DNA from: Euborellia annulipes | Taxonomy: Eukaryota > Arthropoda > Insecta > Dermaptera > Anisolabididae | DNA length: 64,000 nt | Assembly: GCA_023213315.1 (NCBI GenBank) | Contig: JAKCPI010005338.1 | Span: 85,315-149,314 of the forward strand | Direction of reading: 5' to 3' | Shown: one piece after another, positions 11,061-22,395 of the stretch | How positions within the stretch are numbered: the stretch's first letter is position 1 | Layout: every line of letters starts with the position of its first letter | Program-made: the position numbers and the translations under genes | Notes under the pieces: model-generated | What the model saw: the letters and a program-made list of their open reading frames with translations, nothing else | Databases searched by the model: none | Told to the model about the DNA's origin: nothing

Positions 11061-11569
11061 TACTTTCTCTTGTTAATATATATACTTTCGTATTGGATTC
11101 ATGTCAAAAATGTAATGTCGAGTTTTGATGGATATGTTTTGAGTCCAAAAAAACAGGTCCCACAAAATGGTCTGTCTGTGAACAAAATATCTCATGAACA
11201 AAAAGAGCTAAATTTTATATTTAAGTCAAGTACCTCCCTGAGACGTAATAAGAAGCTTTAGAACAAAATCGACTAAAAAGTTTTTAATTTTTTCAAAATT
11301 TGCTTCAACGATTTTGATTAAAATTTACGAGTAAATATTTTTTTAGATGCACTTTATTCACACATTCTTATTTTTCACTGAAAAGTGTTTGAAACACTCT
11401 TATACTTCATAGCAGAGATACATTTATAAGCCATGTTAACAATATATAAATATTTTCTTATATTTATACATTTTCTACCTTTATTTCTGACAAAAACTAA
11501 ATATTTGTTGACGCAATAAATCTGGTGTGTCAAGCAGAGTACAATTACCGAAATTACACCAGATCTTTT
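11061..11569 (+). repeat. HER copy
   Basis: Starts TACTTTCTCTTGTTAATATA. It has the GGATTCATGTCAAAAATG, AAATGGTCTGTCTGTGAAC and TTTAGATGCACTTTATTC segments and ends ATTACACCAGATCT. Moderately diverged; part of the ACTAGTACT segment is deleted. Confidence 0.75.
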
Positions 11570-11845
11570 AATGAAATTGAGATATTTCATTCTATAATTT
11601 GACTGGAAAAGAATAGACTGGTCACTCACATGACAAAAAGAAGAAAAAAAGTGATAGAATTTAGATAGATGCTCGGGCAACTCGTGGTTATAATCAACAT
11701 ACACAGAAAATGAGTGTTTTAAAAATTTTGTCGTATATAAATAAATATAGCATTATTTTATAAAAATAGCAGAGACTCAATAGCTGATTTTTCGCCTATA
11801 ATATATTAATACAATACTTAAAATAAGAAAAAGTAAAAATGATAA

Positions 11846-12196
11846 TCTATTTATATAATTTAATGTCCGTCTGTCTACCTGTCTGACCAAATTCCAGTTG
11901 GAATTTTGAAACAAAATTTGTTATGCTTAAAGAGGACCTTTTAGGGATTACAGGAAAATTATTTTCACCCCGAAATTTCTATATTTTTTTGAGTTATTAA
12001 TTCCTAAAGTTACAATTTCTCCCATAGGAAATGTATATAGAAATATTTATGTATTCTTTGCATTTATGAATGTAAACAAATCCTCAACCAGGCACTGGAT
12101 TCGAATAGTAATTTTTCTTTTCATAATCAAGAAAATGGGAGGGTCCGCCGCAGGCGGACCCGTGTCAGCTGGCGAGAGCGAAGCCGCGCCTGCTAG
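11846..12196 (+). mobile_element. Non-autonomous Helitron, full length
   Basis: Starts TCTATTTATATAATTTAATG preceded by A. The body is intact. The 3' region is GTCCGCCGCAGGCGGACC, a perfect hairpin, then GCGAAGCCGCGCCTGCTAG followed by T. This is the Helitron signature of a TC start, CTAG end and A/T insertion without target duplication. Confidence 0.85.
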
Positions 12197-12993
12197 TAAT
12201 ATAATTAAATTGGAGCCAACCAGACAATGAACGAAGGCTTGATAATTAAAAAAATAATAATAATAATAATTTTTATTTATTGATTTCATTCACTTGCATT
12301 TTAATAATAAAAAAAAAGAATAATAAAATATTTGATGCGAAAGCAAAGACCTTTCATCTTTCTTTCCTTGATTTTTTATTTTATTTTTTTTCTTTTCTTT
12401 ATTTTTATTCTTATTATCATTTTGTTTGTGCGTTATTTTTCCAGAGACACACGCGCGCTCTCTCTCTCTCTCTCTCTCGTTGTTAACGATCTTGCTTCAA
12501 AAGATGGATGGCTGCTTCCTGGCCGATCCCAATTAGCCGAGATTAATTATCGTGTATCCATACGAAGCCCACGAAATGCCCATCCAAGTTTACGGCCCAA
12601 ATGTTTCGGTTCCTTGCACGTGCCTCTCTCATTCTCCTATCTTGAAGATTGGATTTGTTTCCTGCCCTCCTTCGATTCTTCTCCGAAAAACTCATTTTAT
12701 TTATTTTTATTTTTTTTTTTATTTACGGGTAAATAATTGAAGCGTAATCCTTTTGAAATCATTTTTTTTTTGTCTTTTATTTTTCGCCAATTTGAAAGGT
12801 AAAAGTTTTAAATAATAAATTTTATAATATCATACTAATTTTTTTTTATATAAATTTTCTTTAATAAAGTTTTCATTGAGTGTAAAGAATTAGACAGAAA
12901 AATAAATTCCCCTTCAATGATTTTTATTTATTAAAAAAAATTCAATAAACAAGCAGCAAAGTGAATTTGAGAAATAACAGCAAAAAAAATAAG
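12197..12993. other. Unique sequence with pyrimidine-rich tract
   Basis: It holds a T-rich tract at 12340-12440, a (CT)n at about 12458-12479, then a GC-richer repeat-free island at 12480-12670. The open frames are low-complexity translations of the tracts. The island is a candidate regulatory element. Confidence 0.4.
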
Positions 12994-12997
12994 TAAC

Positions 12998-13365
12998 TTT
13001 TTTTGGTGTGATGGTAACACAGTACACAATTACCTTTAATAATTGTTTATGAATTTTAATCAAATTCGTTGAAGCAAATTTTAAGAAAATCAAAAAAAAA
13101 AAAAAAAAAAAAAACTGAAAAAGTACATTAGTAAAGTACTAGTACTCTTTGGGCGATTTTGTTCAAAAGCTTCGTGTTACGTCTCAGTGAGGTATCTAAT
13201 TTAAATATAAAATTTCAACCACCTAGCTCTTTTCGTTCTTGAGATATTTTGTTCACAGACAAACTACTTTGCGGGACCTATTTTTTGGACTCATGGTACA
13301 TCAAAATTTCGACATCAAATTTTTGACATGAATCCAATATATTACATATATAGATAAGAGTAAAT
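12998..13365 (-). repeat. HER copy
   Basis: Read on the minus strand it starts at a diverged TACTCTTATCTATATATG and includes GTACTAGTACTTTACTAATG. The 3' third (GATGCTCTTTAAAATG to ACACAAAAAA) is deleted and the 3' hairpin is degraded. Confidence 0.7.
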
Positions 13366-13970
13366 AAACCTGATCGGAATGTTCCTCGAAATTTAAACTA
13401 ATAATAATAGATAAAGAAAATGTGTAGATAAAATCAATCATCTTGCAAAATAACAATAATAATTGTGAATATGAAAGTGGAAGGGAGACGAAGAGCTGAT
13501 TATTGTATAGGGTAGATATTGCCGACATTTCAAATGCATTCTGAAATTACGAGACCCGGAGACGATGACTTTGCGGTAATAGGGCCTGGTTGAAGATAAG
13601 GACATGCTCTGCTCGGTTGGTTAGCGCATTAGAGAGAGTCTTCAACGCTCACACACACACACATACACACACATTCAGAGAGAGCCCGGTTCACATTAAA
13701 TATAGTGTTAATTCGATTTAGATGTTATCTCCAGCCAAGTGGCGTAATTGATTAACTTATACTCATGTAACAAGTTTATGGTCGCCTCCTTTGGCTGAGA
13801 GTTAGAAAAACAGTGCAGCACCAATGATGATGAGATTATTAATGATAAGCTTGCCGATTATAATTATTATTTTAATCCTGTTTAAAACTTCTCTCCGCTT
13901 GTAATTAAACTATAACAGATTACACAGTGTGTCTAATTAATATCTGAGTACTATTGTCATCTTTTTCTCC
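13366..13970. other. Repeat-poor unique sequence
   Basis: About 13540-13920 has mixed base composition, a (CA)n near 13648-13672 and TAAT-rich motifs, and matches no family in the window. Candidate regulatory DNA. Confidence 0.35.
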
Positions 13971-14503
13971 AAAAATCAGGTCTGAGTGATCGCAGAGCAT
14001 ACAAATAATTGAAAGTTATACTTGTCACAGGAGGTTTTTTAATCGACAGATATCCCGGTAGTTTTAAAATTCAAGATGTTGAAAAAAATATTTTGAAGTA
14101 CAAGAGTAAAGTGTGCTTCAAACAATTTCAAAGGTAAAATGAGAATATACATTTGAAAGATCATCTAAAGAATAAGTGATTTATGAATTTGTAACAAAAT
14201 TGTTAAATCGAATTTTGAGAAAATAAAAAAAAACTTAAAAAGTACTTCAGTAAAGTACTAGTACTCTTTGGTTGATTTTGTTCAAAAGCTTCATATTACG
14301 TTCCAGAAGGGGTGTCTAACTTAAATATAAAATTTCAACCAAGTAGCTAAATTCCTTCATGCTTTCAATTGAACAAAGAGAGACCATTTTACGGGACCTA
14401 TTTTTTCGGACTCAGGAGACTTCAAAATCAAAACATCAAATTTTTGACATGAATCCAATACTTTCTCTCAATAATTATATTACACATATAGGTAAGAGAA
14501 ATT
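13971..14503 (-). repeat. HER copy
   Basis: It shows a degraded 3' hairpin (TCTGAGTGATCGCAGAGC to CTTGTCACAGGAGG), then GTACTTCAGTAAAGTACTAG, TTTTGACATGAATCCAATAC and the 5' end ATATAGGTAAGAGAAA. Confidence 0.75.
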
Positions 14504-15100
14504 AAAAAAGTCTTTTATTTTATTTCTAATTTCATCATTTTATTAATAATTTTAGTTCATTTTTAACGCTTCTACCATCAGTTGATAAAATTTTATTAAA
14601 AAAAAAAAAGTTAATTTAAATAATAAAAACATTTAGAAAACTTTTTTATTATTCTGATGGTTTAGATAGGAAAACCCTTTTTTTAATTTCAATATTAAAT
14701 TATGTTAATAAGCTTTTATTTGTTTAGATTAATCAAGTTTTTTTTTTTTTTTTTAATAACTTAAAATAACACTTTTTAACAGACTTTTATTTCTTTTAGA
14801 GTGTAAAAAAATTTCTGTCACCATGTCTGGGCACGAAGAAAATGAAATCTCCCCCCCCCCCCCGGCATAATAGCATCTAAACAAAACTTTTATAAAAGTT
14901 GATTGTATTATTTGATAATTTTATTTCTTCTTCCTCCTTAAAAAATAAAATACAATTTTTTTTCTCCCTAAGTTAGTACTGTATTTTTAACATGCTATAA
15001 AAATTTTTTTATCTTGTATTAAAATTCAAATTACACATGGTTTTAATGGCGTTTATCACAAAGGTAGATAATTTCGTACCATATTTTGACCGAGCTTTTT

Positions 15101-15812
15101 ACTTTCTCTTACTTATATATGTAATATATATAGAGAGAAAGTATTGGAGAAATTGAAGTGGAGATTTGGATGGTTATACATGTTTTGAGGTCCCCTAAGT
15201 CCAAAAAAGTGGGTCTCACAAAATTCTCTGAACAAAACAAGTCTGAACAAGTATCTCAAGAACGAAAAGAGCTAGGAGGTTGAAGTTTTATATGTAAGTT
15301 AGATACTCTTCTGGAACCTGACACGAAGCTTTTGAACAAAGAGTACTAGTACTTTACTGATGTACTTTTTCAGTTTTTTTTTTTTTTTACTTTCTCAAAA
15401 TTTACTTTAACGATTTTGATTAAAATTCAAAATTCAATTATTTTTTAGATTCTCTTTAATATCTATATTCTCATTTTGCTCTCGAAATTGTTTGAAGCAC
15501 ACTTTACTTTTGTACTTTATAAGAAAGATAGGAGAAATAGTTGCCATGGTAACAAAGTATATTTTTCAATGTTTGTTAATTTTACATTTTGTATCTATCA
15601 GTAATCATTGCAGTTAAGCAAGCAAGCGCGGTGAACGCTCGGGATTGGTGACCCCGAGCAATCAGCGTGTGAAACGCTCACCGGTAGCCATCGGTACTAA
15701 TGTATTTAAATTATTTAAAGAAATTAATAACCCCTAATGGCCTCTGTAATTGAAAAGGGTTTAAAACAAAAAATAATATATCGGTACAAAAAATTTGGTG
15801 TGACAAAATAGG
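15101..15812 (+). repeat. HER copy carrying a 5S-SINE
   Basis: Starts ACTTTCTCTTACTTATATAT and is complete through TTGCCATGGTAACAAAGTAT. It is interrupted by the SINE at 15600-15772 and resumes CGGTACAAAAAATTTGGTGT. Confidence 0.75.
15600..15772 (+). mobile_element. 5S-rRNA-derived SINE (SINE3-like)
   Basis: The head contains GCAGTTAAGCAAGCAAGCGC and CTCGGGATTGGTGACCCCGA. These align with the internal promoter part of metazoan 5S rRNA (GAAGTTAAGCAAC and CTTGGATGGGTGACC in the known gene). The 5S 5' third is missing. The body AATAACCCCTAATGGCCTCT and AAAAGGGTTT is shared with the copies at 48790-48983 and 49137-49303. Confidence 0.78.
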
Positions 15813-16330
15813 ATCGTGAATGATGTGTCCGAATTAAAATTCTTTTATGATATTTAAAAAAAAAGTTCTACCCTTTTTTGTTCGTCTCCAGCAACTTGGA
15901 AAATTCTCTTCTCAGCTTTTTCTTTTTTTCTCTTATAAAGTCATCGACTTGAAACCTATTTTCTCGAAAGCATTCTTTGTCGATCAGGCCAGACAGACAG
16001 AGAGACGTCAAATGAGTGTTAGTCCAATTGCAGTCAATAACTCTTTTCATCCATCTGCTGACCACTTGATGCGTCATTTAATGTTATGAGTTCCCCTTTG
16101 TTTCAATATTGATATTAGATTCTTCCTCTCTCCAATTTGTTCCTTTTTTTAATTTATTAATAAACAGAAAGAAAGGGGAAAAGATTATAATAGAAAAGAC
16201 CAGGTTTAGCCGAGAGGTTAGAGATAAATATTCAATATATAGACAGACGAATACTCCGCCACTATATATAGAGATCTTTAAGATAAGAGATTTTTTAATA
16301 AGCCAGGTATGTATTTTTATCATTAATTAG
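15813..16330. other. Unique sequence, no gene recognised
   Basis: Overlapping frames exist on both strands, but none shows a domain or splice-supported structure. Confidence 0.35.
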
Positions 16331-16680
16331 CTAGCCCAATGGACCACCCTCAGCTGGCTCGGGCCCGCCTGCAGCAGACCGTCGCTTATTCTTAATTATG
16401 AGAAGAAAATTATTACTATTCTAATCCAACGCCTCCTTGAGGATTTGTTTACATTCATAATACATAAATGCAAAGAATACATAAATGTTTCTTCATACAT
16501 TTCCTAAGGGAGAAATCGTAACTTTATAACTCAAAAAGTTATAGGAATTTCGGGATGAAAATAATTTTCTTGTATTCCTTAGAAGGTCCTCTTTAAGCAT
16601 TTAAAATTTGGTTTGGAAGTTGTCCGAATATAGCATGGCAGACCGACAGACGGACATTAGCGAATTATTTATATATTTAT
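16331..16680 (-). mobile_element. Helitron, near full length
   Basis: The minus-strand 3' end is CTAG at 16331-16334. The plus strand shows CTGGCTCGGGCCCGCCTGC then the inverted family body to CAGACGGACATTAGCGAATT. The TC start is eroded. Confidence 0.7.
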
Positions 16681-17097
16681 TGCCTGAAACGAGTTGAGTG
16701 AAAAATTGCGGCACTTGAATAAGAAATAGCAAAGGTCTGACGCTGAACTAGCTATCCTTAGGATAAGCTAGTTGACTATGACTTTCGAGTCTTTTCACAT
16801 CAAGTTAAGCTAATCATATGATTAAATAAGAGTCCTGATCGTTGTTAATTAGCTAAGACTCAAAGTTCGGTATAATTCTTAACTAAAATGAAATTAGGAA
16901 CGAAAACCTTGATTAACTTAAATTAATTATTTTAATTTTTAATAATTTTCTTAACTTTTTTTTTAACTTTAAGGTTAAAATGCGTGTTCTTGTTCACTAC
17001 AGCACATCAATGCAATGTGTCCGATAAGTTTGCTATTTGGCTAAAACTGACACTTACTGGTGCTTTTGAATAATCGAAAAACAAAAATTTAATGAAT

Positions 17098-17297
17098 ATA
17101 TATAATTCGCTAATGTCCGTTTGTTTGTCTGTCACGCTCTGTTTGACCAATTTCCCGTTGGAATTTTGAAATGAAATTGTATATGCTTAAAGAGGACCTT
17201 CTATCAATTACAGGAAAATTATTTCTTAGTTATTTATTCCTAAAGTTACGATTTCTCCCATAGGAAATGTATAGAGAAATATTCTTTGCATTTATAA
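17098..17297 (+). mobile_element. Helitron fragment (5' part)
   Basis: ATATATAATTCGCTAATGTC start, then the body to GAAATATTCTTTGCATTTAT, with the 3' end missing. Confidence 0.7.
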
Positions 17298-18364
17298 AGA
17301 AAGATTTTAAATGTTTCAAAATTTGACTCCTTTAACAAGTAGAGACATGTATCTTCACAAAAGTGAATATAAATCCTAAATTCCTGACTGAGAATAGTCC
17401 TTTTTTTTTTAAATAATTTTCAAATTTCTAGAAGAGGAAATATTTACTTAAAGAAATTCGTTGACAGTGGCGTGTTATTTAATGATTAATAGATCCTTTA
17501 AGGATGAGGAGGATTCTGATCATTGAAGAATCGAAGCCAATCCAAACACAAATAAATCACCAGCTAATTTTTAAAGCGGATATTTTCTTTTTTTATCTGA
17601 AATCCGGTCACGTGACTATGCATCTACTGACCGATGAATTATGATGACCTCCCCCCCCGTGTGTGTCTTTTTGGCCGGGTTATGTTCGTTGGCACCGGAT
17701 CACAGAGCCCGGCACCCGGCTATATTAATCACCACCAGTCTGCTGCTTTCATTAATTAACCTCAGTATTAAATAAAAAACACAACCACCACCACCACAGA
17801 GAGATCATCCTCCATTTAATGTTCTAAGCTGGAAATTAACGCCACGCGGCATCAGCCCACAGCGCCATTCATTAATCCTCTCTCTCTTGCTTGCTTCTAC
17901 AATTGACTCGGCTGTTTTAATCAAAGGATATTCATTGCTACACATTTACAAATTTCAATAAAAAAAAAAAGAAACTCTTCAACATCCGTGTCATTATTTA
18001 TAATTAGCGTCCGGCTATTTTTGTTCTTAGAATGGATTCATTAATTTAGGAGTTGTTTTGATAAATAATTATCTTATCCTCTTGTTTTAATATACAGTTT
18101 AACAAATTAAAAAAATTAATTTTCATAAAAGGATTTCAACAAAGTTTAATATCCTGACTCTTGTTTCTTTGGTTTGTTTACAAACAATTTCAAAAAAATA
18201 TTAAGTAGAAAGATTTTGTCAAACATGCAAAGAAAACTTTAGAAATTAAATATAAACTATCAAGTTGAAACATTATGTTTACATGAAAATTAAAAAAATA
18301 AATTAATTAAAAACACTAAATTATATTTCAAAGATTTATTAAAAATTAAATGATGCATATAAGG
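17298..18364. other. Unique sequence with repeat-poor GC-richer island
   Basis: About 17500-17940 has balanced composition (CCACGCGGCATCAGCCCAC, CCGGATCACAGAGCCCGGCA) and no family match. It is one of the better candidates for host conserved non-coding DNA. The remainder is AT-rich. Confidence 0.35.
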
Positions 18365-18537
18365 TACAGTGGGCGCCACAAGTGTGGAGCCTTGAACTTA
18401 AGCAACAAAAATGCTTAGTATTGTCTTTTCACCTTCAGTTACAATAAATAAAAGATGATTTATTTATTTTAAAAATATTGGTTTGGTTGACGAACCTCCA
18501 CTTGCGAGAACATTAGGCACTTGTGGCGACGACTGTA
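18365..18537. mobile_element. Tc1/mariner-like MITE, TA ends
   Basis: TACAGTGGGCGCCACAAGTG at the left is mirrored by CACTTGTGGCGACGACTGTA at the right. The terminal TA on each side fits the TA target duplication of Tc1/mariner elements. A second copy lies at 37858-38036. Non-coding, about 170 bp. Confidence 0.85.
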
Positions 18538-18559
18538 CGTAAAAGGTTAAAAAAGTCTA

Positions 18560-18840
18560 TCTATATAATTCGCTAATGTCCGTCTGTCTTTGTAAATTCG
18601 AAATTTTATATGCTTAAAGAGGACCTTCTAGGGATTACAGGAAAATTATTTTTGTCCCGAAATTCCTAAACTTTTTGTGTTACTAATTGCTGAAGTTATG
18701 ATTTCTCTCATAGGAAATATATGAGGAAACATTTATGTATTCTATGAAAAATCAAAGCCAATTAATTGTAATAATAATTAAATCTCCCAAATGAAAAATT
18801 GTTACATAATTTAGACCGCCGAAGACGGGCGGCGCTGCTT
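18560..18840 (+). mobile_element. Helitron, shortened
   Basis: TCTATATAATTCGCTAATGT start. The body has a deletion before the 3' region GACCGCCGAAGACGGGCGGC. The end CGCTGCTTG is a mutated CTAG. Confidence 0.7.
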
Positions 18841-19078
18841 GTATTAATTATCTTTTAATAAATCTTTGAAAAGCTTATTATCAAGTGTTTTTAATTTAAT
18901 TTTTTAAATTTTCTTCACTGTAAATTTATTTAAATATATCTTCTTATTTTTTAGACAAGATTCAATCTACTGTATTGTGAATATTAATAAAATTTCAAGA
19001 AAATTTGAATTTTTTTTTTTTTTTTTAAGTTTTTTGGTTATGAAGCTATATGTATAGACTTTAAACAATAATTTTTTT

Positions 19079-19310
19079 TTAACCGTATGTCTGTCTGTCA
19101 CGCTCTATTTGGTCAACTTCCCGTTGGAATTTTGAAACGAAAATTATCTTAGTCTCGAAATTTCTATATCTTTTTGAGTTATTAATTGTTGAAGTTACGA
19201 TTTCTCCCATAAAAAAATATATGAGGAAACATGTATTCTTTGGATTTATGTATTCTATGAATGTAAACAAATCTAGGTCCAGGGGGCGAAGGCCGCCGAA
19301 TATACATGTA
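19079..19310 (+). mobile_element. Helitron, deleted internally and 5'-truncated
   Basis: Begins within GTATGTCTGTCTGTCACGCT. The body runs to TATGAATGTAAACAAATC and the 3' trace is GGGGGCGAAGGCCGCCGAA. Confidence 0.6.
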
Positions 19311-20007
19311 TATCAACAAAATTCATCAGACTTCCTGAAATCCGAACGTGCAACGCACCCCTTAGTTTTAAAATTATCAATATTGACAATTGTCATTATC
19401 TTTAATCTCTCGGCCACGCGGATTTCTTTTAATAAATTCCATCCAAAAATAAGTATCCTACTATAGATATAAAAAAGTCATATTTTCTTCAAGAATTCTT
19501 TTAAAAAAAGGGGTATAAATCAAAATTTAAATTTGGAATATTTAATTATGTTTTTCCAACAGCTGAACCATGAGATCATAAAAAAAGAAGAAATGGAGGA
19601 TTTGATCCAAGAAATTCGTTCACCTTTTCTACATATAGCAGCGTGACCATTTCCAGATCAAGCGAACTATTATTAATAACGCATTCAGTTTAGATTAAAT
19701 AAAAAATAAAAAAATAATTGTAATTAATACAAGGAATTTGTGAAGCTTGTCAATTATTTGCCTTGCAGAACAAAGGGCTTTGACTGGATAGTTAGTTTAT
19801 TTGGAAGGAATATGGCAAACGAAGAGAGAGCAGGGCGTCTTTCATGTGGTCTCTCCTTTGTTAGGGATCTCCAGGTTTCTCCAAGAAGGCTAATCAGAGG
19901 TCTCGGGTTCAGGCCGCCACGCTCTAGTAACTTGGATAATACAGGAAATGTCTCATTTAAAACGCATTTGTCTATTTAAACATGTAGACTATTATGGGAG
20001 TTTTTAA
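19311..20007. other. Unique sequence
   Basis: The frame at 19740-19979 (plus, 79 codons) has mixed composition but no domain that I recognise. It could be a chance frame or exon fragment. Nothing else found. Confidence 0.3.
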
Positions 20008-20241
20008 TTCAAATACATACATGCAAAGAATACATACATTTTTCTCAATACATTTCCTATGGGAGAAATAGTAACTTTAGGAATCAATAACTCAAAAATT
20101 TATAGGAATTTCGGGAGGAAAATAATTTTCCTGTAATCATAGAAGGTCCTATTTAAGCATACAAAATTTTGTTTCGAAATTTCAACGGCAAGTTGGTCAA
20201 GCAGATCGACAGACAGACGAACACTCCGCTATTATATACCA
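20008..20241 (-). mobile_element. Helitron subfamily 2 fragment
   Basis: The minus strand starts TATATAATAGCGGAGTG and follows the body to ATTCTTTGCATGTATGTATT. The 3' end is missing. Confidence 0.65.
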
Positions 20242-20326
20242 GGTATATATATTTTATTAATTATTTATTAAAAATACAACGTTTCAGCAGTTGTTTTCAA
20301 TTAATGTGACTTGCTCCTACCCATTC

Positions 20327-20375
20327 GGGTGGGGCGGAGGAGTTTGATAAAGGATTAAAGGAGCTAAACAAATTC
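20327..20375 (+). repeat. 49-bp direct repeat, copy 1
   Basis: Begins GGGTGGGGCGGAGGAGTTTG and ends GGAGCTAAACAAATTC. Identical to 20991-21039. Confidence 0.9.
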
Positions 20376-20990
20376 GAACTAACCTATAAGGGACACCTAC
20401 GTGAAATTAGTAGCATTTTATAAGCAAGGAAGTTAGTACCATTCCCATTAATTTAGACACCATCATCACAACAAGTGTTTACATCAAAAGCTTGATTGTT
20501 ACTATAAGTTAATAATTAAAAACTTACATTCTAATACATTAAAGTAGAAACATTATACAGTAGAGAAATCACAAAAGCTTTAATAAACATTATAGGCTAT
20601 TGTACAGATAAAATTTATTTTATTGCAAATTGTTTTGTTCGGAAAATGTAGATGTAACTATTGATATAAATCAATGTCTTCTTTTGAAATGAATAGGATA
20701 CTTTAAGAACTTTATGATTCACCATTAAGTAGGGATATTGTGAAATATGGCAACTGGTTTTAAATTTTCCTTTTTTTCTTTTCTTATGAAAAAAAATCCT
20801 ATTTGTCTTAATTAAAAGCATCTGTCTTAAAATTTATGACGAAAATAAAAATCCAATATTGATTGTTTTTTTGTTGTTACAAAAATTGTAATTTTTTTTT
20901 TTTTGGCCGTTTACTCTTTGAAGAGGAAAAATATAAGCATGTTTACCCTTCCGAAATCTTCTAATCTAATTAAGAAACAAGTGGCTGGAG

Positions 20991-21039
20991 GGGTGGGGCG
21001 GAGGAGTTTGATAAAGGATTAAAGGAGCTAAACAAATTC
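20991..21039 (+). repeat. 49-bp direct repeat, copy 2
   Basis: Exact second copy of 20327-20375, offset 664 bp. The sequence between and around them shows no coding signal. Confidence 0.9.
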
Positions 21040-21473
21040 TGATAAAACTTTGCGATCCATCAAAAAGGAATTATCTTTATTTTTATTTTTTTTTTTTTGA
21101 TTTGGAATGAAAGGAAAAAGCTTTTTCTTAAGATGCGGGTTTCTAGATAACAAAGTTTTTTTATTATATTATTATTATAGGGTGGTCGGAAAGTCTCAAG
21201 ACACTTAAAATTCTTGGTATTTCATTTTTTATTTAGACAAAAGAAGTATTGAAATCTGAAATTTGAAAATTCATCTCTTGGAGAACACAATCCTTTGAGA
21301 AGGATAAAATGAAACCTTTGGTCTTTCAATAGCAGAAAAGAAAGATGCTTGTCAACTTGCTTTGGAAATAATTAACAAAGAATAGACAAAAACCATCTTT
21401 TTATAGTAAATAAGAAAATCATTTTTTTCCCCTGATTAAATTTTAATATTTCATGAAATCAAAGGAAAAAAAA

Positions 21474-22395
21474 ATATGATGGGATGATCGCACAGCACAC
21501 AACATTCTCAAACCTTTGAAAGTTGTGTTCTGAAACACCAGATTTTTTTTGTGTTGATCTATATATATAATTCGCTAATGTCCATCTGTCTGTCCGTCCG
21601 TCTGTCTGCCTGTCACGCTCTATTTAGGCAACATCCCGGTGAAATTTTATAAGCATAAAGAGGACCTTTTAGGGATTACAGGAAAATTATTTTCATCCCG
21701 AAAATTGAGTTATTAATTCCTAAAGTTACTATTTCTCTCATTGGAAATGTATAGAGAAATATTTATGTATTCATTACATTTGTGTATTCTATGAATGTAA
21801 ACAAATCCTCAAGCAAGCATTGGATTGGAATCTTAATAATTTTTTTTATTCATAATTAAGAACAGGCGAGGGAGGGGAGCGAAACCCCCGGCTAGGTCTG
21901 AAGCCCGCCGAAGGCGGGCGACGCGGCTAGTATTTATTCATTTTCCGTAAGCACGGAACATAATATTATAATTCAAAATTTAATATTTATAAAAAAATAT
22001 ATTTTGTTACCATGAACCCTTATTTTGCCTATGAAATACAAGAGTGAAGTGTGCTTCAAACAATTTCAAGGGCAAAATGAGAATATAACTTTTGAAGAGG
22101 ATCTAAAAAATATTTGATTTATGAATTTAAAACAAAATCGTTAGAGAAAATTTTAAGAAAATAAAAAAATTAAAAAGTACATCAGTAAAGTACTAGTACT
22201 CTTTGACCAATTTTGTTCAAAATTTTCCTCTCAAGTCTCAGTGGGGTACCTAAATTAAATATAAAATTTCAATCTAGTAGCTAATTTCTTTCATTGTTTA
22301 CAGACAAATCATTTTGCGGGACCCACTTTTTTGGACTTAGGGGACCTCAAAACATCAAATTTTTGACATGAATCCAATATTGACAAGAGAAAGTA
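21474..22395 (-). repeat. HER copy carrying a Helitron
   Basis: The 3' hairpin (GGTGTTTCAGAACACAACTT and mirrored AAGTTGTG) is at low coordinates. The Helitron 21558-21930 is inserted just beyond it. The rest continues to GACATGAATCCAATATTGAC and AAGAGAAAGTA. Confidence 0.8.
21558..21930 (+). mobile_element. Non-autonomous Helitron, best full-length copy
   Basis: Starts TCTATATATATAATTCGC directly after A. It ends with the perfect hairpin GCCCGCCGAAGGCGGGC, then GACGCGG and CTAG, followed by T. That is the canonical Helitron layout: 5' TC, a 3' palindrome a few bases before CTRR, insertion between A and T, and no target duplication. At 373 bp it has no coding capacity, so it would need a Rep/helicase source elsewhere. 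It sits inside the HER copy 21474-22395, so it inserted later. Confidence 0.92.

Noticed and set aside
11375..11704. 109-codon minus-strand frame
   Set aside because: Partly overlaps a HER copy, AT-driven composition, no recognisable motif.
12332..12736. 134-codon frame as a host protein
   Set aside because: The frame translates T-rich and (CT)n tracts (runs of Phe, Ile, Leu, Ser). No domain, no supporting splice structure.
19740..19979. Host exon of 79 codons
   Set aside because: Balanced composition made it attractive, but no domain, homolog or splice sites could be argued from sequence alone.
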